From the NCBI RefSeq assembly GCF_014649835.1, contig NZ_BMTU01000015.1, forward strand, positions 1 to 64,000: a DNA stretch of 64,000 bases, given 5' to 3'. How positions within the stretch are numbered: position 1 is the stretch's first letter; each line of letters opens with the position of its first letter. Origin of the DNA: Streptomyces pilosus (GTDB taxonomy: Bacteria; Actinomycetota; Actinomycetes; Streptomycetales; Streptomycetaceae). The notes beneath the pieces are model-generated. The model did not search any database. It was given only the letters and a program-made list of their open reading frames with translations, and had not been told where the DNA came from. Shown here piece by piece: positions 1 to 7,976 of the stretch. Both the position numbers and the translations under genes were made by a program.

Positions 1-155
1 GCCAGGTCGTCAAGACCGGCCAGAAGATCGCCCTGTCCGGCAACACCGGCAACTCCAGCGGTCCCCACCTGCACTTCGAGATCCGCACCACTCCGAACTA
101 CGGCTCCGCGATCAACCCCGCGAGCTTCCTGCGCGCCAACGGCGTCAATCTCTGA
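1..155 (+). CDS. M23 family metallopeptidase, C-terminal fragment
   Basis: This is the last 50 codons of a gene whose start lies left of the window; it is read in the frame beginning at base 3 and stops with TGA at 153-155. The fragment contains SGNTGNSSGPHLHFEIR, the glycine-rich turn and HxHFE zinc-ligand motif that closes the catalytic domain of LytM/M23 lysostaphin-like endopeptidases. These enzymes cut peptidoglycan cross-bridges outside the membrane. The protein ends shortly after the motif, as is usual when the M23 domain is C-terminal. The N-terminal domains and any signal peptide cannot be seen. It is transcribed toward the RiPP cluster and appears unrelated to it. Confidence 0.9.
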   Translation, partial: QVVKTGQKIALSGNTGNSSGPHLHFEIRTTPNYGSAINPASFLRANGVNL

Positions 156-236
156 CCCCCGCGCACCCCGCGACACCCCGGCGACCCCGAGGACGGCACC
201 CCCACCGCCCCCGGGGTCGCCGCGTCGCGCCGGTGC

Positions 237-509
237 TCAGCCGGCCCCGCCCACGGCCTCCCGGGTGCGCGCCCAGCCCCGCAGGGGCGGCCGGCGCAGG
301 ATCTCCTCCACCACCGCCGCCGCCCCCTCCGCGGAGAGTTCCGCGGAGGGGGTGACGAGGAGCGACGCCGAGGTGGGGGTGCAGCCCAGCAGGCGCGCCG
401 TCCACCCCGGCGGGAGCAGGGCGACCAGCCGGACGGCGGCCGTCTCCGAGGCCGCGCCCGAGGGCGCCTGTGCGGTGACCTCGATACGCACACGGTGGGC
501 GGTCGGCAT
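237..509 (-). CDS. 90-residue orphan protein at the end of the RiPP cluster
   Basis: I do not recognise this 90-residue protein. It begins MPTAHRVRIEV after a good ribosome binding site (CAGGAG, about 8 bases upstream) and lies 52 bases downstream of the lanthipeptide synthetase, so it is very probably cotranscribed as the last cluster gene. It has no signal peptide, membrane segment or Cys pair. The pattern is a short strand, a proline-containing hydrophobic stretch (VRLVALLPPGW) and a C-terminal alanine-rich helix ending in an Arg/Pro segment, which would fit a small alpha/beta fold. Position suggests an accessory or immunity role, but that is inference only. Confidence 0.65.
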   Translation of the reverse strand: MPTAHRVRIEVTAQAPSGAASETAAVRLVALLPPGWTARLLGCTPTSASLLVTPSAELSAEGAAAVVEEILRRPPLRGWARTREAVGGAG

Positions 510-561
510 GGGGCGGAGCTCCTGAGGGGGTGCGGGAACGGTGGACGGCACGGGACGCGGA

Positions 562-3195
562 TCAGCCGACGGGCGCCGCGACCCCCGCCAGGCCCAGGAA
601 CGGCAGCGCGGCACGCCGGTCCGTCCCCAGCGAGGCCAGGACCGCCAGCACACCCGCCGAGCCGGTCGCCAGGTCGGTGGACAGCCGCAGGGAGTGCTCG
701 CCGAGGAAGGCCAGCGTCCCGTCGTGCGGTACGGCGTGCCAGCCGAGGCCCGCGAGCTGGGCGTGCAGGGTGGCAAGGGCCCGCTCGCCGCCGTCGTGGG
801 TGTGCAGCAGGGCGGCCATGGCGCCGGCGCGGCCCGTGAAGAGACCGATGCCCGGGTGGTAGTCGGTGGTGAGGTCCGTGCGCATGTCCTCGTACACGGC
901 CCGCAGCCCGGCGTCCTCGCGGTGCCGCAGCAGCTCGTGCAGCACGATGGCCTGGCCGGCGCTGCCGCAGGCGATGTGCGGTCCGCGCCAGGGGGCCTGT
1001 TCCAGCACCTCCGGCCCGCCGGGCAGGCGCCCCGAGGCGACCAGGTCGTGGCGCAGGATCCGCGCCGCGGTGTCCACCAGCGCCTCGGCCCCGTCCCCGG
1101 GCAGCAGTGCGGCCACCCGCAGCAGGAACAGGGCCTGGCCGGCGCCGCCGTGGAGGAGGCCGGGCAGGTGCCGCCTGTCCCGCCGGTCCTGCTGCGCGTC
1201 CTGCGCGGACGGTCCGTCCGCCGGTATGTCCCCCGCGCCGAGGCCGATGCGCTCGGCGAGCGACACGGCCAGTACCCGCGCCTCCTCGGTCCGGCCGAGC
1301 TCCAGCAGTGCGAGGCCGAGCCCCGCCGTGCCGGAGTGCAGGCTGTCACCGGCCTCGTCCCGGGGCAGGTCCACGGCCCGGTCCAGGAGTCCGGCGGCTT
1401 CGGCGGTGCGGCCGAGGACGTGCAGGGCGCAGGCGATGCCGGACAGCCCGTCGTACAGTCCCGGGCGGGGCTGGTCCACCGTACGGGCGGCGTCGGCCAG
1501 CCAGTCGACGTACTCCCCGGGGACGTCCCGGCCGGCACCGTGCAGCGCCCACAGCACACCGGCCGCGCCGTGCGCGACGGACAGACCGCCGCCGGGGTGC
1601 GAGAACTGCTCGATGTCACCCGGGAAGAGACGGTCCTCCCGCTCGGGGGTGGCGGTGGCGAGGATGCCGTCGGCGACCCGGCCGGCGAGCGCGGCCAGTT
1701 CCCCGGCGTCGGCGAAGCCGTCCGGGCCGGTGGCGGGGACGGGCCAGAGCGGCTCGGCCGGTTCCGGGCCGGCGGCGTCCAGGGACAGTTCGGCACGGAC
1801 CCGGTCCGCGAAGTCGGCGGGGACGGGGAAGCGCTCGCGGACGAGTTCGATGAGCTGCTCGGCCTTGGCCGGGTCCCACGGCATGAGGGTGGTCAGCGGC
1901 AGGAAGACGCTCAGCCGCAGGCAGCCGAGGGCGTAGCGGTCCACGTCGGTGCCGGTGGTGCCGGCGGGGGCGCAGTAGCCGGGGGCGCCCATGGCCTGGC
2001 CGCTGTGGCCCTCGGCGGGCCGGGTGGTCTCCAGGTCGATGAAGGCGACGGTGCCGTCGGGGCGGATCAGCACGTTGTTGGGGTGCAGGTCGCCGAAGAC
2101 CAGGCCGCGCTCGTGCATGGTCGCCACGGCGGCCTCGATCCGGTCGAGGACGTCGAGCGCCCACACCGTGTAGGCGGCGGGGTCGAGGGTCTCGCTGCGG
2201 TCGGTGGCCGAGTGGACGACCGGGTTGAGGCGGACCATCTCGCCGCCGAGCTGCTTGCCGTCGACGTACTCGCGGGTGAGGAACCAGTGCTGGCTGCCCT
2301 TGCGGTAGTCGAGCACCCTGGGGAAGGCGTCGAGTCCCTCCAGGGCGATCATCGCGTCGTGCTCGCGCTGGAGGCGGGTGACGGCGTCGTCGCCGGACTG
2401 GTCCAGGCCGGCGTGCGGGCGGCCTTCCTTGACCAGGACCTCCCGGCCGTCGCGGGTGTCGGTCGCCTTGTAGACGCCGCCGCCGTTGGAGAAGTGCAGG
2501 GCCTGCGTGATCCGGAACGGGAAGTCGCCGAGGCCGCCGCCGCGGGCCCGCTCGGCGAGTGCCTCGCGGACCACTCCGGGCAGTTCGACCCAGGCCGGCG
2601 GCTTGAAGGACGGGCCGCGGACGTCCGGCACCAGCCGCCCCTCGGGGTCCTCGATGCAGTGCACCGTCTCGCCGCCGGGCTGGCGGGAGAGCCGGGCGGC
2701 GAACCCGCCGTAGCGGACGTACAGCGGGCCGGACCTCCAGCGCAGGTCGCTGAGGATGTACGGGCCGTCCCGGCCCTCCAGCAGCGCGCCGAGCTCGTGC
2801 AGGACGGTGGCGAGGTGTTCCTCGTCCCGCGGGTACATGGTGATGAACTTGCCGCTGCTGCCGCGGTCCCCGTACTTGCTGTTGCGCAGCATCAGCATGG
2901 TGGGGCTGGTGAGGAACTTGAACATCATCGGGTGGGCGAAGCAGTAGTCGCGCACGATGTCGAGCACCTCGCCGGCGGACTCCAGGGTCGCCGAGACGTG
3001 GATCTTCCAGCCCTGCAGCGGGATGTCCGGCTGTGGCGGCCCGATGCACGTCCACTCGCTGATCTGGCTGCGGGTCCAGCCCTCGGGGAGCGTGGCGCCG
3101 ACGAGCGGGTACTCCTCGCCGCCGGCCGGGCCGGCGGTGGGCTTGTCGAAGTAGACGGTTCCGGGCGGGCAGTAGGCGATGTGACGCAGGCTCAT
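562..3195 (-). CDS. Class III lanthipeptide synthetase LanKC
   Basis: This 877-residue protein has the length and three-domain order of class III LanKC enzymes (RamC, LabKC). The N-terminal phosphoSer/Thr lyase segment includes NSKYGDRGSSGKF near residues 105-117. The kinase domain (about 225-520) shows the ATP lysine in VLVKEG (K256), the catalytic loop GDLHPNN (368-374) and the metal site IDLE (386-389). A LanC-like cyclase domain (about 530-877) lacks the zinc ligands WCxG and CHG, which distinguishes class III from class IV. It would phosphorylate and eliminate Ser/Thr to dehydroamino acids. Its only nearby substrates are the Cys-free precursors at 6.6-8.2 kb, so thioether or labionin closure looks impossible. 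The preceding gene is the M50 protease, 130 bases upstream. Confidence 0.93.
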   Translation of the reverse strand: MSLRHIAYCPPGTVYFDKPTAGPAGGEEYPLVGATLPEGWTRSQISEWTCIGPPQPDIPLQGWKIHVSATLESAGEVLDIVRDYCFAHPMMFKFLTSPTMLMLRNSKYGDRGSSGKFITMYPRDEEHLATVLHELGALLEGRDGPYILSDLRWRSGPLYVRYGGFAARLSRQPGGETVHCIEDPEGRLVPDVRGPSFKPPAWVELPGVVREALAERARGGGLGDFPFRITQALHFSNGGGVYKATDTRDGREVLVKEGRPHAGLDQSGDDAVTRLQREHDAMIALEGLDAFPRVLDYRKGSQHWFLTREYVDGKQLGGEMVRLNPVVHSATDRSETLDPAAYTVWALDVLDRIEAAVATMHERGLVFGDLHPNNVLIRPDGTVAFIDLETTRPAEGHSGQAMGAPGYCAPAGTTGTDVDRYALGCLRLSVFLPLTTLMPWDPAKAEQLIELVRERFPVPADFADRVRAELSLDAAGPEPAEPLWPVPATGPDGFADAGELAALAGRVADGILATATPEREDRLFPGDIEQFSHPGGGLSVAHGAAGVLWALHGAGRDVPGEYVDWLADAARTVDQPRPGLYDGLSGIACALHVLGRTAEAAGLLDRAVDLPRDEAGDSLHSGTAGLGLALLELGRTEEARVLAVSLAERIGLGAGDIPADGPSAQDAQQDRRDRRHLPGLLHGGAGQALFLLRVAALLPGDGAEALVDTAARILRHDLVASGRLPGGPEVLEQAPWRGPHIACGSAGQAIVLHELLRHREDAGLRAVYEDMRTDLTTDYHPGIGLFTGRAGAMAALLHTHDGGERALATLHAQLAGLGWHAVPHDGTLAFLGEHSLRLSTDLATGSAGVLAVLASLGTDRRAALPFLGLAGVAAPVG

Positions 3196-3234
3196 GGACG
3201 GTCTCTCCAGGCTCTCCGATGGGATGGGACGGGT

Positions 3235-3261
3235 GGCGCGGGCCCGCGGCGGGCCCGCGCC
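3235..3261 (-). terminator. GC-rich hairpin between M50 protease and LanKC genes
   Basis: An 11-bp perfect inverted repeat (3235-3245 with 3251-3261, 5-base loop) sits in the 130-base gap. There is no T-tract, so it may act as an RNA-stabilising or partial-termination hairpin rather than a full terminator. Confidence 0.4.
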
Positions 3262-3325
3262 GGGCCTCCTGGTCCGGGCCGGACCGGGCGCGCGGGGCCA
3301 CGGCCCGGTCCGCGGACGGGAGGCC

Positions 3326-4984
3326 CTACGGCAGGAGGGGGCTGAGGTAGGTGACGGCGAGCCACGTGCCCAGCGGGTGCGTTCCGGCGTCGACCTCGGC
3401 GACCCCCGACCGCTCTGCGGGGACGCCGTCCACCGTGAGCGGGTAGCCGCGCACCGGCAGCAGGTCGGACCCGCCGGACACCGGGATCAGCGCGGACAGC
3501 GGCGCGGTCTGCGGTTTCGAGGCCACCGACTCCAGCCGGCCGGTGGCCAGCAGGGGCCGGGACAGCAGGCCGTTGCGGCGCAGCTCGACGCGGGCGCCCT
3601 CGGTCAGCAGCTGTCCGCCGCCGCTGCCGTCCTGCACGACGAGGCTGACCGTGCCGTCGTCGGCGACGGTGTAGCCGGCGGAGTAGGTCGCGGGGACCTT
3701 GATCCCGGCGGCGGCGGCCGCGATCAGGGCGGCTCCGGCGAGACTGACGGCGAGGACGCGTGCAGGGCGGGCGCCGGACCGGCGGGCGGTGACGGCGAGC
3801 TTGACGTAGCCCTTGGCGAGCCGCCACAGCAGGTAGCCGATGCCGAGGGCGAAGAGGGCCGCGCCGGTGAAGCCGAGCCGTTGCAGCATCCCCGACCAGA
3901 GGGTCAGCGCGGTGCCGACGAGGTACAGGGGGAACAGCAGGCACGCCAGCCCGTACGGCACGGCCCACGGCTTGCCGGGCAGCTCGCGGCGGTAGTGGCC
4001 CCCGAAGGCGGCCCGGGAGAGGGCGGCCAGGGCGTCCGTCATGGCCTTCTCGCGCAGGTGCGAGATGTCGAGGTGGCTCATCAGGGCGATGTAGCCGTCG
4101 AGTTTGACCAGCGGCAGCAGGTTGACGGCGCAGGTGATGTACGTGGTGAGCGCCATCACCAGCAGCGGGCCCCGCCAGCCGCTGTCCGCGGGGACGAACA
4201 GCGCGGCGATCGCGGCGGCGCCGGCGGCGACGGCCTGCACGAACACGCCGGCGAGGGCGATCTGCACGCGGTGCCGGGGCTGTCCGAGCCGCCAGCCGTC
4301 CGAGACGTCGCAGAAGAACGCCGGCGACATGTAGAAGAGCATGAAGCCCATGCGGGTGGGGCGGCCGCCGTGGTGGGTGAGGACGGCGCCGTGGGCGAAC
4401 TCGTGGACGGCGGTCGTGGCGACGATGCCGACGACCACCGCGAGGTAGGCCGTGAGGTGCATGGGCCGGGACACGGCGTCGCCGAGCTGGGGCGAGCACA
4501 CGGCGAGGGCCAGCAGGCCGCCGAGGGCGATCACGGTGGCGGCGACGGAGACGGAGCGGCGGAACAGCAGCCGGGTCAGCGGGGCCATCCGGCGCAGCAG
4601 CCGGTCCGGTCTGAGGACCGTGAACTGGACGGTCAGCGGCGGCACCAGCTTGACCCGGCGGACCTTGCGCGGCGGGGTGCCGTCGTCGAGCAGCTTCTTG
4701 TCGGCCAGGGACCTGACGGCGGTGCCGATGTCGTCGGCGGTCCACGGGGTGCCCAGGGTGTCGGCGAGTTCGCGGTGGTCGCGGGTGCCGTCGAGGGCGC
4801 GGATCAGCCGGGCGAGATCGGCGCCGACCCGGAAGTGCTGGGTCTCGCCGCGCTGGACGACCCAGGGGGCGTCCTGTTCGGCGGGCTCGTGGACCGCCAC
4901 GTGGGAGGCGGTGCGGGGGTGTTCCAGGTCGGGCGCGGCGGGGGCCGCGGGTGGCTTCGGGCGGGTGAGGGTGAGTGTGGGCAT
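3326..4984 (-). CDS. M50 family intramembrane metalloprotease, daptide MpaP type, with PqqD-like N-terminus
   Basis: This 552-residue membrane protein carries the M50 active site HEFAH (194-198) in one transmembrane helix and the distal metal ligand LDGY (295-298) in another, with about eight to ten hydrophobic segments overall. Residues about 25-105 (WVVQRGETQHFRVGADLARLI and following) look like a soluble PqqD/RRE-like winged-helix fold, which could bind the leader peptide. After the last helix comes an extracytoplasmic beta-rich domain. Daptide clusters contain such an intramembrane protease (MpaP), which is expected to remove the leader. It lies 19 bases downstream of the ABC permease gene. 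Leader cleavage here is inferred from context. Confidence 0.88.
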   Translation of the reverse strand: MPTLTLTRPKPPAAPAAPDLEHPRTASHVAVHEPAEQDAPWVVQRGETQHFRVGADLARLIRALDGTRDHRELADTLGTPWTADDIGTAVRSLADKKLLDDGTPPRKVRRVKLVPPLTVQFTVLRPDRLLRRMAPLTRLLFRRSVSVAATVIALGGLLALAVCSPQLGDAVSRPMHLTAYLAVVVGIVATTAVHEFAHGAVLTHHGGRPTRMGFMLFYMSPAFFCDVSDGWRLGQPRHRVQIALAGVFVQAVAAGAAAIAALFVPADSGWRGPLLVMALTTYITCAVNLLPLVKLDGYIALMSHLDISHLREKAMTDALAALSRAAFGGHYRRELPGKPWAVPYGLACLLFPLYLVGTALTLWSGMLQRLGFTGAALFALGIGYLLWRLAKGYVKLAVTARRSGARPARVLAVSLAGAALIAAAAAGIKVPATYSAGYTVADDGTVSLVVQDGSGGGQLLTEGARVELRRNGLLSRPLLATGRLESVASKPQTAPLSALIPVSGGSDLLPVRGYPLTVDGVPAERSGVAEVDAGTHPLGTWLAVTYLSPLLP

Positions 4985-5003
4985 GGGGTCGGCACCTCGG
5001 GCT

Positions 5004-5744
5004 TCAGACGATGTCGCGGGTCGTCAGCAGACGACGCGCGGCGAACCAGGCGGCGGTGAGCCATCCGGCGATGGCGGCGAAGGCCCAGGGGACCGGCAGC
5101 AGGTCCGGCTTGACGTCCCGGTAGACGGAGCTCATCGCGATGGTCAGCAGGTACTGGGCGGCCTCCGGGGCGAGGGCCTGGACGCCGGGGTCGACGACGA
5201 GGGTGAGGGTGATCAGCAGGGCGACGGCGGAGACCTGGTTGCGGACGATCCAGCCGAGCAGCGCTCCCCAGGGGGCGGCCAGGACGGAGCAGGCGAAGAC
5301 GCCCGCGAGGATCAGCCACGTCTCGCGGGTGAACGCGGCGCTGTCTCCGTAGGGGGCTCCGGCGAAGGCGCAGGCGAGGGCGCCGAGTCCGGCGGCCAGC
5401 AGGCCGAAGGCCGCTCCGGCGGCGGTGGCGACCGCGGTCTTGGCGGCGAGCAGCCGGCCGCGGGATCCGGCCAGCAGGACGGAGCGGGCGACGGTGCCGG
5501 TCCCGTACTCGCGGGTGACGAGGATCGCGCCGGACAGCGACGCGAAGAGGAACATCATCATCCACGCGCGGGCGATGTCGTTGGTGACGTCGGCGGCGGA
5601 GCCGCCCGCCGCGACGGCCTTGTGGCCCTCGGAGGCGAAGCCGAAGGTGGACAGCAGGCACAGGAACGTGCCGGCCAGCATCAGGATCCACCAGGTGCGG
5701 CCGGTGACGGCCTTGCGGAGTTCCCCGTGGACGAGGTTACGCAT
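5004..5744 (-). CDS. ABC-2 type permease of the RiPP exporter
   Basis: This 246-residue protein has six predicted membrane segments, starting with TWWILMLAGTFLCLLSTFGF and ending with VPWAFAAIAGWLTAAWF. It has the ABC-2/NatB-like pattern of a short cytoplasmic N-terminus (LVHGELRKAVTGR) before the first helix. Its start overlaps the upstream ATPase gene by 8 bases (5737-5744), so the two are translationally coupled. Together they match the MpaT pair of daptide clusters and would export the mature peptides or give self-protection. The fold class is clear; the substrate is inferred from position. Confidence 0.9.
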   Translation of the reverse strand: MRNLVHGELRKAVTGRTWWILMLAGTFLCLLSTFGFASEGHKAVAAGGSAADVTNDIARAWMMMFLFASLSGAILVTREYGTGTVARSVLLAGSRGRLLAAKTAVATAAGAAFGLLAAGLGALACAFAGAPYGDSAAFTRETWLILAGVFACSVLAAPWGALLGWIVRNQVSAVALLITLTLVVDPGVQALAPEAAQYLLTIAMSSVYRDVKPDLLPVPWAFAAIAGWLTAAWFAARRLLTTRDIV

Positions 5745-6471
5745 GGGTGAGGGCCCTCTCGGGTGCGTCGACGAGGTGGAAGAAGCGCTCCTCCAGGCGG
5801 TGCGCGCCGCCGTCGGTCAGGTCGGCGAGGGTGCCGGCGTAGCGCAGGGTGCGCTGCACGACGACGACGTCGTCGACGGTCTGTTCGACCTCGGCGAGCT
5901 GGTGGCTGGAGACGAGGACCGTGCGTCCCTCGGCGGCGAGTTCCCGCAGGGTGTCGCGCAGCCAGCGGATGCCGTCGGGGTCGAGGCCGTTGGCGGGTTC
6001 GTCGAGGACGAGGACCTCGGGGTCGGCGAGCAGGGCGGTGGCGAGGGCCAGCCGCTGCTTCATGCCGGTCGAGCAGCCGGACACGGGCCGGTCCTCGGCG
6101 CCGGTGAGTCCGGTGAGTCCGATGACCTCGTCGGTGCGGCGCCGGTCGAGGCCGAGGCAGGCCGTCCAGACGAGGAGTTCCCCGCGGACCGTGGAGCCGG
6201 TGACGGGGCCGATGGCGTCCATGGCGACGCCGACCCGGTGGGCGGCGCGCGGCAGTTCGCCGTAGGGACGGCCGAGCACGGTGGCGTGGCCGGCGGTGGG
6301 CCCGGCCAGGCCGAGCAGCATGCGGAGGGTGGTGGTCTTCCCGGCGCCGTTGCGGCCGAGGAGTCCGGTGACGCGGCCCGCGCGGATGTCGACGGTGAGG
6401 TCGTCGACGGCGGTGACGTCCTTGAACTTCTTGGTGAGTCCGGTGAGGGAGATCGCCGGGGTGGTGCTCAT
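5737..6471 (-). CDS. ABC transporter ATP-binding protein of the RiPP exporter
   Basis: This 244-residue ATPase has Walker A GRNGAGKTTT near residue 40, the signature region SGCSTGMKQRLALA, and Walker B VLVLDEPANGLDPDG, followed by the switch His in VSSHQLAEVE. The signature has a Cys-Ser-Thr in place of the usual LSGGQ order, as is common in the CcmA/DrrA-like branch. It lies 127 bases downstream of the last precursor gene and overlaps the permease gene. It energises export of the modified peptides or confers immunity, by analogy with daptide MpaT. Confidence 0.92.
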   Translation of the reverse strand: MSTTPAISLTGLTKKFKDVTAVDDLTVDIRAGRVTGLLGRNGAGKTTTLRMLLGLAGPTAGHATVLGRPYGELPRAAHRVGVAMDAIGPVTGSTVRGELLVWTACLGLDRRRTDEVIGLTGLTGAEDRPVSGCSTGMKQRLALATALLADPEVLVLDEPANGLDPDGIRWLRDTLRELAAEGRTVLVSSHQLAEVEQTVDDVVVVQRTLRYAGTLADLTDGGAHRLEERFFHLVDAPERALTHA

Positions 6472-6518
6472 CGCGGCTCCTTGCGGTGGGGGTGTCGAGC
6501 GGGGGCGCCGGGGCCGGG

Positions 6519-6547
6519 CCCCGGCCGGGAGGTGGTCCCGGCCGGGG
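6519..6547 (-). terminator. Hairpin between precursor array and ABC genes
   Basis: A perfect 12-bp stem (6519-6530 with 6536-6547, loop GGTGG) lies just downstream of the precursor genes on their coding strand. It has no T-run. It is well placed to stabilise the abundant precursor mRNA or to reduce read-through into the ABC genes. Confidence 0.45.
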
Positions 6548-6598
6548 GCCCTGGCTCACTCGACGGCTGCGGTGATCCGCCGCGGGGCGGATGCGGCG

Positions 6599-6775
6599 TC
6601 AGGTGATGACGACCGCGGCGGAGACGAGAGCCGAGACGCTCGCCCCGGCGGAGATCCCGCCGATGGTGCCCCAGCCCGGTGCCTCCAGGGCCTCCAGTTC
6701 CTGGAGGCCGAGCTCCAGGTCCTGCTCCTCGAAGGCGGCGGTGGTGGTCCGGTCGTCGGACCTGTGGTCGCTCAT
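6599..6775 (-). CDS. Daptide-like RiPP precursor A1 (W-type)
   Basis: This 58-residue precursor is the most downstream in transcription order. It begins MSDHRSDDRTTTAAF, carries the shared leader block LELGLQELEALEAPG, and then a core starting WGTIGGISAG and ending SAAVVIT. It has no Cys. The core is hydrophobic, rich in Ala, Ser and Gly, and ends in Thr, the residue daptide enzymes convert to an amine. The boundary between leader and core is assumed to lie near EAPG. It groups with A4 and A6 by the TIGG motif. I read it directly from the sequence on the minus strand. Confidence 0.9.
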   Translation of the reverse strand: MSDHRSDDRTTTAAFEEQDLELGLQELEALEAPGWGTIGGISAGASVSALVSAAVVIT

Positions 6776-6839
6776 GTCGTGGCGTCCTTTCCCGTGGGTG
6801 AGTCCGGGTGTCCCGTGGTGGGTGCTGCCGGAGGGCGGA

Positions 6840-7016
6840 TCAGGTGGCGACGATCGCGGCGGAGGCGATGGCCGCGCCGCTGACCGCGGTGCCGGCCGAG
6901 AAGCCGGTCCAGAAGCCCGGCGCCTCCAGCGCCTCCAGCTCCTGCAGACCCAGCTCCAGACCGTCCTGCGGGTTCGAGGCCGTGACCTCGGCGGACTTCT
7001 CGTACTGCTCGCTCAT
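6840..7016 (-). CDS. Daptide-like RiPP precursor A2 (FW-type)
   Basis: This 58-residue precursor begins MSEQYEKSAEVTASNPQDG, then LELGLQELEALEAPG, then a core starting FWTGFSAGTAVSG and ending SAAIVAT. The start at 7016 is chosen because AAGGAG lies 6 bases upstream; an in-frame ATG eight codons earlier would swallow that ribosome binding site. It has no Cys and six Ser/Thr in the presumed core, including the C-terminal Thr. Its core is identical to that of A7, although the leader differs at several positions. Confidence 0.92.
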   Translation of the reverse strand: MSEQYEKSAEVTASNPQDGLELGLQELEALEAPGFWTGFSAGTAVSGAAIASAAIVAT

Positions 7017-7077
7017 CGCGAACTCCTTCGTGGAATTCATGGGGTGGGTGGTGGTGGGGTGGCGCCGGCCGATCGGG

Positions 7078-7121
7078 GATGACGACGGTGGCGTCAGGTG
7101 ATGACGACGGTGGCGTCAGGT
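7078..7121. repeat. 22-bp tandem duplication at the 3' end of precursor A3
   Basis: A 22-base unit occurs at 7078-7099 and again at 7100-7121. A third, diverged partial copy runs into the coding end of A3 from 7122. The first copy contains a duplicate of the A3 stop region (TCAGGTGATGAC on the plus strand). This looks like slippage that duplicated the C-terminal codons and stop into non-coding sequence. Confidence 0.8.
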
Positions 7122-7289
7122 GATGACGGCGGTGGCGGAGACGACGGCCGAGACGCTCGCCGCGGCGGAGAAGCCGGTCCAGAAGCCCGGCGCCTCCAGC
7201 GCCTCCAGCTCCTGCAGACCCAGCTCCAGACCGTCCTGCGGGCTCGTGGCCGTGACCTCGGCGGTCCTGTCGTCGTACGGCTCGCTCAT
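7116..7289 (-). CDS. Daptide-like RiPP precursor A3 (FW-type)
   Basis: This 57-residue precursor begins MSEPYDDRTAEVTATSPQDG and shares LELGLQELEALEAPG. Its core starts FWTGFSAAASVSAVV and ends SATAVIT. It is an FW-type peptide at the front but its C-terminal part resembles the W-type (VxIT ending), so it may be a mosaic of the two families. It has no Cys and ends in Thr. A ribosome binding site (GGGAGTTCGCG) precedes the ATG. Confidence 0.9.
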   Translation of the reverse strand: MSEPYDDRTAEVTATSPQDGLELGLQELEALEAPGFWTGFSAAASVSAVVSATAVIT

Positions 7290-7333
7290 CGCGAACTCCC
7301 TGGTGGGTGGGGGTGTCGGGGTGAAGGGCCGGA

Positions 7334-7510
7334 TCAGGTGACGATCGTGGCCGAGATGACCGCGGCCGAGGCGGCGGCGGAGACACCGGCCGAGAAGCCG
7401 CCGATGGTGACCCAGCCCGGGGCCTCCAGCGTCTCCAGCTCCTGCAGGCCCAGCTCCAGGTCCTGCTCCTCGACGGCGGCGGTCACGGACTGCTCGTTGA
7501 TCTCGGACAT
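7334..7510 (-). CDS. Daptide-like RiPP precursor A4 (W-type)
   Basis: This 58-residue precursor begins MSEINEQSVTAAVEEQD, then LELGLQELETLEAPG (Thr in place of Ala at the variable position), then a core starting WVTIGGFSAGVSAAAS and ending SATIVT. It has no Cys and ends in Thr. Its protein is identical to A6, and the coding DNA also reads as identical, indicating a recent duplication. It groups with A1 and A6 by the TIGG motif. Confidence 0.92.
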   Translation of the reverse strand: MSEINEQSVTAAVEEQDLELGLQELETLEAPGWVTIGGFSAGVSAAASAAVISATIVT

Positions 7511-7572
7511 TGCTGACTCCTCGATGAGAAAGACGGGTTGATACGGAGGGTGATCGGGGTGGTGCGGCCGGA

Positions 7573-7749
7573 TCAGGTGGCGATCGCGGCGGAGGCGATC
7601 GCCGCGGCGCTGACGGCGGTGCCGGCGGAGAAGCCGGTCCAGAAGCCCGGCGCCTCCAGCGCCTCCAGCTCCTGCAGACCCAGCTCCAGACCGTCCTCGG
7701 GCTTCGAGGCCGTGACCTCGGCGGACTTCTCGTCGTACTGCTCGCTCAT
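7573..7749 (-). CDS. Daptide-like RiPP precursor A5 (FW-type)
   Basis: This 58-residue precursor begins MSEQYDEKSAEVTASKPEDG, then LELGLQELEALEAPG, then a core starting FWTGFSAGTAVSAAA and ending SAAIAT. Compared with A2 and A7 it has Ala for Gly in the middle of the core and lacks the penultimate-region Val, giving a core one residue shorter. It has no Cys and ends in Thr. GAGGAGTTCGCG precedes the ATG. Confidence 0.92.
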   Translation of the reverse strand: MSEQYDEKSAEVTASKPEDGLELGLQELEALEAPGFWTGFSAGTAVSAAAIASAAIAT

Positions 7750-7799
7750 CGCGAACTCCTCGGGAAGAAAGGGGGGAAGGGGCGGGGTGAACGGCCGGA

Positions 7800-7976
7800 T
7801 CAGGTGACGATCGTGGCCGAGATGACCGCGGCCGAGGCGGCGGCGGAGACACCGGCCGAGAAGCCGCCGATGGTGACCCAGCCCGGGGCCTCCAGCGTCT
7901 CCAGCTCCTGCAGGCCCAGCTCCAGGTCCTGCTCCTCGACGGCGGCGGTCACGGACTGCTCGTTGATCTCGGACAT
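7800..7976 (-). CDS. Daptide-like RiPP precursor A6 (W-type), duplicate of A4
   Basis: This 58-residue precursor is identical to A4: MSEINEQSVTAAVEEQD, LELGLQELETLEAPG, core WVTIGGFSAG ending SATIVT. Flanking bases diverge only outside the gene (for example AAAAGG against AGAAAG upstream). The identical copy doubles the dose of this peptide relative to A1. It has no Cys and ends in Thr. Confidence 0.92.
   Translation of the reverse strand: MSEINEQSVTAAVEEQDLELGLQELETLEAPGWVTIGGFSAGVSAAASAAVISATIVT

Noticed and set aside
541..3345. Long open frame antisense to LanKC
   Set aside because: It mirrors the codon bias of the LanKC gene; its translation is low-complexity Gly/Val/Arg/Gln sequence with no domain, while the other strand has a full LanKC.
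7334..7852. Longer leftward frames through two precursor genes
   Set aside because: The upstream part is a shifted reading of the neighbouring precursor. The internal ATG with its own ribosome binding site gives the conserved MSE start.
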